From NCBI GenBank assembly GCA_045837725.1, contig JBEWZL010000146.1, positions 42,399 through 106,398 of the forward strand: DNA of 64,000 bases, given 5' to 3'. The notes under the pieces were generated by a model. The model saw only the letters and a program-made list of their open reading frames with translations. It was not told the DNA's origin and searched no databases. The stretch is from Vermamoeba vermiformis. Lineage: Eukaryota; Tubulinea; Echinamoebida. This document shows positions 58,218 to 64,000 of the stretch, piece by piece. The first letter of the stretch is position 1. The number at the start of each line of letters is the position of its first letter. The position numbers were made by a program, and so were the translations under genes.

Positions 58218-61200
58218 ATGTCTTCATCAGATCCGTCAAATTCGCAAATTGTCAAATTGAACATTGGTGGCTACAAATACATGACGACTAGAGGCACGCT
58301 ATGCAAGCAAGGAGATTGTTATTTCAATGCACTATTAGGAGGCAAATATAGCGCGTTGAAAGACGAAGAAGGATATTATTTTATAGATCGGAATGCCTGC
58401 GCTGCTCGTGGGGGTAAATTCAGCTTTATTAGGGGTGGTGGCTCCCCGTCACCCCCCGCCACGGGTTGGGGCTAACGAGAGCACCAAAGCCCCCTATTGT
58501 ACAACGTGAATAAAAATAAAAATTAAAAAGAAAAAATTAACAAATAAATATTAGGCTCTGTCAAATATACGAGCCTTGTGGTAGTCTTGGCGTTGGCGTT
58601 CGACACTTCTATTTCCTCGAACTTCCAATTTTGGTGTGAATCGCACGTGACTTCTCCACCAGGGCTGCCAAAAACCGATCCGCTTGGCCTATTCATACGC
58701 TAAGTGCTGCGTCACTGTAGCTGCACGAATGCCTGCGCTGCTCGTGGGGGTAAATTCAGCTTTATTAGGGGTGGTGGCTCCCCGTCACCCCCCGCCACGG
58801 GTTGGGGCTAACGAGAGCACCAAAGCCCCCAAACACAGCGAACGAGCCCCCAAACCAGATCATTGATAGATTGCCGCCGCCGTCGCCAGAGACAAGGAAG
58901 AGCAGCGCTCAAAAAATTGAGGAGTTCTCATCGCCTCGATGATCGCCTGTGGGACTGACAAGCGCTGATCCAGAGAAAAAGTGACGTAACGCATGTAGGC
59001 GTCTGACACCCAGTCTCCTTGAGCCTTGACCATCACCCTGTCCGCTCCCGCGATGAAGGCTCCCGTCGTGCCACCTTTACGCAGCGAGTGTGCGGAGAAA
59101 TCCTTCGGATCCAACCCGCACTGAAGGCAGGTCTTCTTGATCACTGGAGAAAACAGGTAAGTAAGCACAATATGCAACTACTGCCACGATACTTACTATC
59201 GTTAAGCTTCGAGTGCACCAGCGGCATAACTCTACCGTCATCACCTTTAAAACAAAAAATCGACCCCGATTCAGGCATGGGACACAAGGCCCACATCGCC
59301 TCCAGGGCCACTTCGGGACACAGCGCATTTCCCGGTACTGAGAGCAGCGGGATGATCAGCCTTCTCTCGTTGAATTGGACTGTCTTCGTTCGATTGAGCG
59401 AAATTAAGAAACCACGCTCGTTCCTTGACAAGTTCAACGCGCTGAGATGCTTTGCTGGGTCGAATTTCTTCGCAGATTTCTGCACAAGGTTTCCACCCCG
59501 AAGAAAAGACCAGAAGCCGACCACGAGGCAAGCCCAGAAAGTGCGGTGGAGAGATGATGACCAGTCTAAGCACGCCTTGAGTTTGAGCAACTCCACAGGA
59601 GTGAGAGGGTGCTTGCTCGACGGTGTGTAGGACTGCGCGCGTTTAATGCCCTTGAGGACCACCTTGAGGCGAAGGCTGTCACGCGCTGGGTGTGGGCCAC
59701 CATGCAACTGTTGAAAAGCGAAAATGGCTGTCAAGTATGTCTTGATCGAACTTGCCTTGACGCCATTATTTGCAAGATATGCCGCGTAGTCGGCCAGGAC
59801 AAACTCGTTCGTCGGGAAGAATGTTCGATTCGAAGCGTAGCAGAACCTGGCAAAGGCCGAAACCACTGCCTGCCTGGCCTTGACCGTGGAGTCCACATAG
59901 CCGAGGCCAATGTAATCTTCCGCTGTCAAAGACATTCTGGATCAAACTCGGGGCACAACTGCATGGAGAGCCCTTTGTCAATCAGTTTGTCGAAATTCAA
60001 TCGCGAACCCGCATCTGCCAGGTCGTTAAGAACCCCCGGTACGTGGACCGCAGTCAAGTGAAAGTTGTGTGTCGCTGATAGCCAAAACAGAGACCGTAGC
60101 ATTCGCATGATGATTGGGGATGCTGAAGACCCCTTGTTGATGGCCGAAACGGTCGTGGTATTGTCCGATGAGACGATCACCCGCTTGTTGGCCCATTCTG
60201 GGGCCCAGCGAAGCGCAGCCAAGTAGACTGAAAGGCACTCCTTATCATTGATGTGCCACGCAGATGTCAAAGGGTCGTGGATCCGCACGATGAAGTGCTT
60301 GTCGAAGATAGCACACGCAGCACTATTTGAGGCGTCCACCTCAAACCGACGCATGTCAATGGGCATTGGGTCCAGCATAACGGCTTTGCCATTCCAGGCG
60401 CTCGCAAATCGAAGCCACCAATCCAAATCTGCACGGAATTCATCGTCTAGAGACACCACGTGATGTCGCTCTGGGACCGAGTTGGCCAGGATGATCATGC
60501 GGCGGAGGAAAGTGCGTCCGCCCCTGATCACTTTAGCGCCGAAGTTGAGCTTACCAATCAAGCGCTCCAGATCGCGCTTAGTGCACGAAACTCGATCCTT
60601 GAAGCTCCGTAGAATGTCGAGAAGGTCAGCTAGCTTGTCTTCTGGTAAAGAAATGATGCGATCATGCATATTGATGCGGATGCCAAGGAAGACCAGATCC
60701 TGACAGGGCTCAACCATCTTCTTCTCTGAAATTGGCCAACCCAATTCGGTTAGACACTCGCGGAAATTGACGAAGTCTTTCCAAGCTTGAGCGCGTGCAG
60801 CATCAGAGTCAGTGCCAACAGAAAGCACGAGGAAGTCGTCAATGTAGGGCAAAATGAAGGCCACGTTAAAGAACTTGTTGCCTACTCGGACAATGAAATT
60901 AGAAATTCTCCAGAAAACGTAAGGAGCTGAAGCTAGACCAAAGCAGAGGCGCAGATCGATGTAGAAGGTGCCACGCCACTCGAAGCCAAAGTAATGCCAG
61001 TCACCCGGCCAGATCGGGACATGACGATAAGCTGTTTCAATGTCGAACTTGCAGCCAAAAACCCAAGGGTTTTCCATTATGAAGTCGCATGCATCATCGA
61101 CCGTGCTAAACTGAAAATTGACCAAATCAATGTATTCATTCAACGCCGCACCCTTTGGGCGACTGAGATCAGTAATGCGACGGAACTTGCCTTCGCTCTT

Positions 61201-63766
61201 CTTGACTGCACCAAGAGCATTGACTTTGTATGGTTGGACTGGCAGTACTGCAATGAAACCCTTCTCTAGTTCCGTCATAATGTCTTGGTGGATGAAGTCT
61301 TCGCACTCCAAGACACTAGCGTAGTTCGGCAAGAAAGACGCTGGCACAGCCACACCCTCCTTGACAACTCGAAGGCCACCACCAGGCTTGAAAATGTCGG
61401 TCAGGAAGTCGGCGTCAGAGTCCCCCACCAAGAATCTCTTCCACTGATTGAAGCGGAGGGTCACTGCACTAGAGCGGGCTACGATCTCTACTCCCGGCGC
61501 TCCGCAGACGCGCCCGATGAACTCGTCTTGCCGGGATGGCCTTTTGGGCCACTGGAGCAATGAAGGACATTGTGATTGGAGGACTTACAGTCAGAGCAAG
61601 AATGAGAGTACTCGCATGCATCAGAGCTCTTCGAACAACCCTTGTGACCGTTGAAAGCAAAGCAGACACCCTTCTTCTTCTTGGTGCCTGAAAAGGCCTT
61701 GGGCTTGTTGTCCTGCTTGGCCTCGGCACGTTGATGAATTGGACGCGCTCGAAGAGTAGTGAAGAGGCTCTCCAAGGGCCTGTCTTTCCAGCGAAGCTTG
61801 CCCACTGCTTGGAGCGATCTGAGGCGCTCGTCCAGTGCCATAACTGAGAGCCATTCGTAGCCATCACCAAGCTCCACGATCCAGCGGACAAAGGCATTGT
61901 AATCTCGCTCGACAAAACCTTCCTCCTTCTCGAGGAGGTCCTTGACTTCCCACGACGCTCGGATATAATCCTCCGCGTTCTGTGGGACCTTAGCCTGCGA
62001 GGGTTGCAACCTCTTCTCCAATGCCTCCTTGGTGAAACAGCGCGGGAGATAGACCTGGCCTGGCTTCCTCAGCTCGACTGTCGCTTGGACGTCCGCCAGT
62101 TGACCAACAGGGGTGGCTTTCGACGTTCCGTGGATCAAAGATTGGCCCCAGGGCTGAGGCAAAAGCAAGTTGTTGATGGGGCTCTGGGGAACGAGGCTCC
62201 CGGCTAGCGAGTCCAACTGCGATTTCATCGACGACAACTTGAGCTCCAATTGGGCGATAAGTGCGTCAGCACCCGCCGCCACCTTAGGGTCTTTCGCCAA
62301 AGCGCTAGGAGGGGGGACATCCGTGATCTGAACTGCTGGAGCTGTAGCAGGGGTCTTCGGTTGAGACTCTCCGATCTTCTGCCGTTTATTGCGCTTCTTC
62401 TTCATGTACTCTCGGACAGCTCGGGCAATCTCCGCTTCAGTACTGTCTGAGTCTTCTGAATCTTGGTCGCCATCCGAGTTGATCTTCTCAGGAGACTCCG
62501 ATGGGCGATCCACTGGCTGAGGAGGTCCCTGGGACGACCAATTCTCCACCCGTTTAGTCACTGGGGCCAACAACGGCAACAGCTCCGGATCCTCCACTAA
62601 ATCTGCCGCCTTGGAGTAGATCCGAGAGATTTCCTCCTTCGACACTGCTGGACTGCGCTCCAATTGATCAAACTCCCCTCCTAAGCAGTACGCCAACGCC
62701 AGGGAGCATAAGAAGCGAAGCTGGTCCACATCTGACCCAGCCTGATCTATGATCGACCATTTCACGGATCCCAGAGCTTGCTTCCAGAGTCGCGCTTCAG
62801 GCCAGTTTGAGAGTAGTGGGGTCTTGAGTGTCTCCACTAGGTTCTGGATAAACGATTGTCTCGCAGTCATCGTTGAAATTTATTTCCGAATTAAGAAAAA
62901 ATTAACAAATAAATATTAGGCTCTGTCAAATATACGAGCCTTGTGGTAGTCTTGGCGTTGGCGTTCGACACTTCTATTTCCTCGAACTTCCAATTTTGGT
63001 GTGAATCGCACGTGACTTCTCCACCAGGGCTGCCAAAACCGATCCGCTTGGCCTATTCATACGCTAAGTGCTGCGTCACTGTAGCTGCACGGATGGAGAG
63101 TACTTTAAACCGATCTTGTCTTATTTAAGAACTGGCGAGCTGGAAATACCACACGATATGTCCCATAATAGAGTACTACGTGAAGCAGAATATTACAACA
63201 TTAGATTGCCAGAAATAGAAGTTGACGAATCCGAATCCAACGATCAACCAAGACAATTGCTAAAATTCAATGGAATATACGTCTCATCTGATTTAAGCAA
63301 AGGCCTATTATTTTTGGATGATAAGAACGTGCTGGTCTACAAAACAAACGAAAACGTGATGGAGCGCGAGGTTTATCATTATCCCATGAACGAGCTGCAG
63401 ATTTCGTTTGAAGGAAATTTCTTTTTATTGGACAAATACCTTATTAACAACTCGATGAGCTTTGATTTTTATACCGGCGAATTACCCAAGCCAAACACCG
63501 ATTACAAATGCCATCAAGACAAAAAACTAATTTTAGCGCTAAGTTTCAGACCGAACCAACAGCTGAATATTATAGGCACGCATACGAAGACTATGAATAC
63601 TGATTATCACGTGTCAAGAACACCGCGGAACATTCCGATCATCTTGCTGAAGAATTGCAATGTTTTAGCGGCCGAGAAAACAAACACGTTCTCGCTGATT
63701 TATTGTTTCGGCGATATTTTAGTGGCCTGCACGAGCAGCATGCAGTTCATATTAGTTAGGACCTAG
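58218..63766 (+). CDS. KCTD-type BTB/T1 protein, interrupted by a retroelement
   Basis: The left part (58218-58390) encodes SSSDPSNSQIVKLNIGGYKY, TTRGTLC and GGKYSAL, the start of a T1/BTB fold. The right part (63091-63766) continues with FKPILSYLRTGELEIP and REAEYYNIRLPEIE, the end of the same fold, then a C-terminal beta-rich domain (KGLLFLDDKNVLVYK, FEGNFFLLDKYLI, ILALSFRPNQQLNIIG). The two parts are in register across the insertion, and together would be about 282 residues. KCTD proteins are adaptors for cullin-3 ligases. A 4.7-kb DIRS-order element splits the BTB fold, so this allele is probably non-functional unless the element is removed from RNA. Confidence 0.8.
58391..58494 (-). repeat. 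split direct repeat A1
   Basis: This 104-bp terminal repeat is identical to 58727-58830. It starts at the left junction with the BTB gene. Confidence 0.9.
58528..58726 (-). repeat. split direct repeat B1
   Basis: About 199 bp matching 62893-63090 with one difference. It abuts repeat A2 directly, and that junction is the presumed recombination template. Confidence 0.9.
58727..58830 (-). repeat. split direct repeat A2
   Basis: Identical to A1. It lies just beyond the 3' end of the recombinase frame in element sense. Confidence 0.9.
58860..59935 (-). CDS. tyrosine recombinase region of the DIRS-order element
   Basis: The frame contains a SAM-like N-terminal part (RQAVVSAFARFCYASNRTFF) and recombinase motifs including HSLRKGG (H-x-x-R) and, further on, WVSDAYMRYV with the candidate Tyr. 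It overlaps the end of the reverse transcriptase frame by about 10 bp. A short interval in its 3' part has intron-like GTAAGT and CAG ends; splicing is reported for some DIRS elements. This enzyme integrates the circular DNA copy in place of an integrase. Confidence 0.8.
59926..61560 (-). CDS. reverse transcriptase/RNase H of the DIRS-order element
   Basis: A 544-residue frame. RT motifs: FGCKFDIETAYRHVPI (catalytic Asp region), LCFGLASAPYVFWRI and LPYIDDFLVL with YIDD. The RNase H domain follows (RFEVDASNSAACAIF, VIVSSDNTTTVSAINKG). It overlaps the gag-like frame upstream. No aspartic protease or integrase is present, as expected for the DIRS order. Confidence 0.88.
   Translation of the reverse strand: MLQWPKRPSRQDEFIGRVCGAPGVEIVARSSAVTLRFNQWKRFLVGDSDADFLTDIFKPGGGLRVVKEGVAVPASFLPNYASVLECEDFIHQDIMTELEKGFIAVLPVQPYKVNALGAVKKSEGKFRRITDLSRPKGAALNEYIDLVNFQFSTVDDACDFIMENPWVFGCKFDIETAYRHVPIWPGDWHYFGFEWRGTFYIDLRLCFGLASAPYVFWRISNFIVRVGNKFFNVAFILPYIDDFLVLSVGTDSDAARAQAWKDFVNFRECLTELGWPISEKKMVEPCQDLVFLGIRINMHDRIISLPEDKLADLLDILRSFKDRVSCTKRDLERLIGKLNFGAKVIRGGRTFLRRMIILANSVPERHHVVSLDDEFRADLDWWLRFASAWNGKAVMLDPMPIDMRRFEVDASNSAACAIFDKHFIVRIHDPLTSAWHINDKECLSVYLAALRWAPEWANKRVIVSSDNTTTVSAINKGSSASPIIMRMLRSLFWLSATHNFHLTAVHVPGVLNDLADAGSRLNFDKLIDKGLSMQLCPEFDPECL
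61488..62870 (-). CDS. gag-like protein of the DIRS-order element
   Basis: A 460-residue frame begins just inside the B2 repeat. It has helical N-terminal text, a Pro/Ser-rich centre with a basic patch (KKKRNKRQK), and a C-terminal Cys/His zinc-knuckle-like end (CFAFNGHKGC, CEYSHSCSDC). The position and finger suggest a gag-like nucleic-acid-binding protein. Confidence 0.75.
   Translation of the reverse strand: MTARQSFIQNLVETLKTPLLSNWPEARLWKQALGSVKWSIIDQAGSDVDQLRFLCSLALAYCLGGEFDQLERSPAVSKEEISRIYSKAADLVEDPELLPLLAPVTKRVENWSSQGPPQPVDRPSESPEKINSDGDQDSEDSDSTEAEIARAVREYMKKKRNKRQKIGESQPKTPATAPAVQITDVPPPSALAKDPKVAAGADALIAQLELKLSSMKSQLDSLAGSLVPQSPINNLLLPQPWGQSLIHGTSKATPVGQLADVQATVELRKPGQVYLPRCFTKEALEKRLQPSQAKVPQNAEDYIRASWEVKDLLEKEEGFVERDYNAFVRWIVELGDGYEWLSVMALDERLRSLQAVGKLRWKDRPLESLFTTLRARPIHQRAEAKQDNKPKAFSGTKKKKGVCFAFNGHKGCSKSSDACEYSHSCSDCKSSNHNVLHCSSGPKGHPGKTSSSGASAERRE
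62893..63090 (-). repeat. split direct repeat B2
   Basis: About 198 bp matching B1 with one difference. It ends at the right junction with the BTB gene. Confidence 0.9.
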
Positions 63767-64000
63767 TGTAGTTATATCAATCAATAAACCCTTGTACATT
63801 TGTAGATAACCTTCTTTCAAAATCAAATGCTTAGTGCTAGATCCGGATCTGCGGTGAACTTACGATAGGGCCATAAACAATAGTGTGCCGCGTACTTGAA
63901 TTCTCATTCTGAGAACCGTTGACTTTTCGTTGACTGAGTCAGAACCGTAAAATGACATTCCTAGCTTATAGTAAGTCCCTTTTGGACCTATTACTTTCTC
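63767..64000. other. intergenic, possible start of another gene
   Basis: A plus-strand ATG near 63953 begins TFLAYSK with a GTAAGT shortly after, which could be a first exon cut by the window edge. Support is weak. Confidence 0.2.

Larger units (their letters stand above)
58391..63090 (-). mobile_element. DIRS-order tyrosine-recombinase retroelement, PAT/Ngaro-like
   Basis: The element spans 4700 bp and looks whole. In its own sense (minus strand) it has a terminal repeat, then gag-like, reverse transcriptase/RNase H and tyrosine recombinase frames, then a compound of three repeats. The repeats are split direct repeats (A1 B1 A2 on the left, B2 on the right), the arrangement of PAT and Ngaro groups rather than the inverted repeats of DIRS-1. 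There is no target duplication, as expected for recombinase insertion of a circle. The A copies are identical over 104 bp and the B copies differ once in about 198 bp, so insertion is recent. Confidence 0.88.

Noticed and set aside
1-64000. tRNA, rRNA or CRISPR arrays
   Set aside because: No B-box-like tRNA pattern, rRNA core or regular repeat-spacer array was seen by eye.

Overview
The window looks like a compact, intron-rich protist nuclear genome, most consistent with an amoebozoan; I cannot name the species. About 30 protein genes fill both strands with gaps of mostly 100-500 bp. Nearly all are split by short GT-AG introns (roughly 45-70 bp, often GTAAGT donors and ACTAAC/CTAAT branch-like motifs). 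The repertoire supports this placement: coactosin, ELMO protein, a kelch-ectodomain TKL kinase with an HRDIAARN loop, a Sac phosphatase, KCTD-type BTB protein, HAP40, and a DIRS-order retroelement. No rRNA, tRNA or CRISPR was seen.

Layout: 1-5.1 kb, an F-box protein (cut by the edge), a small basic protein, a HAD hydrolase and a very divergent alpha-tubulin. 5.3-12.3 kb, a HARP-like/zinc-finger protein, an ER DNAJC3-type co-chaperone and two unrecognised genes. 12.5-20 kb, two tandem small membrane proteins, a Sac phosphoinositide phosphatase, coactosin and a Bin3/MePCE methyltransferase. 20.3-28.8 kb, a secreted protein, an RG-rich AAA ATPase and two tandem PAP2-family proteins. 29-39.4 kb, an ELMO protein, BCS1 and an F-box/ankyrin protein. 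39.5-50.9 kb, a beta-helix surface protein, the kelch-TKL kinase, HAP40, a cytochrome P450 and VKOR. 51-57.8 kb, a FYVE protein, a four-span membrane protein, a DUF3179-like membrane protein and an alpha/beta hydrolase. 58.2-63.8 kb, a BTB gene split by a 4.7-kb DIRS-order element with split direct repeats.

The genes do not form one pathway. Cytoskeleton and membrane signalling (tubulin, coactosin, ELMO, Sac, PAP2, FYVE, receptor kinase) and cell-surface proteins are well represented. The main points for follow-up are the young split-repeat element in the BTB gene, a 78-bp cassette shared by introns of two unrelated genes, several family members lacking expected catalytic residues, a HARP-like protein without a helicase, and local sequence-quality problems that may explain some broken reading frames.
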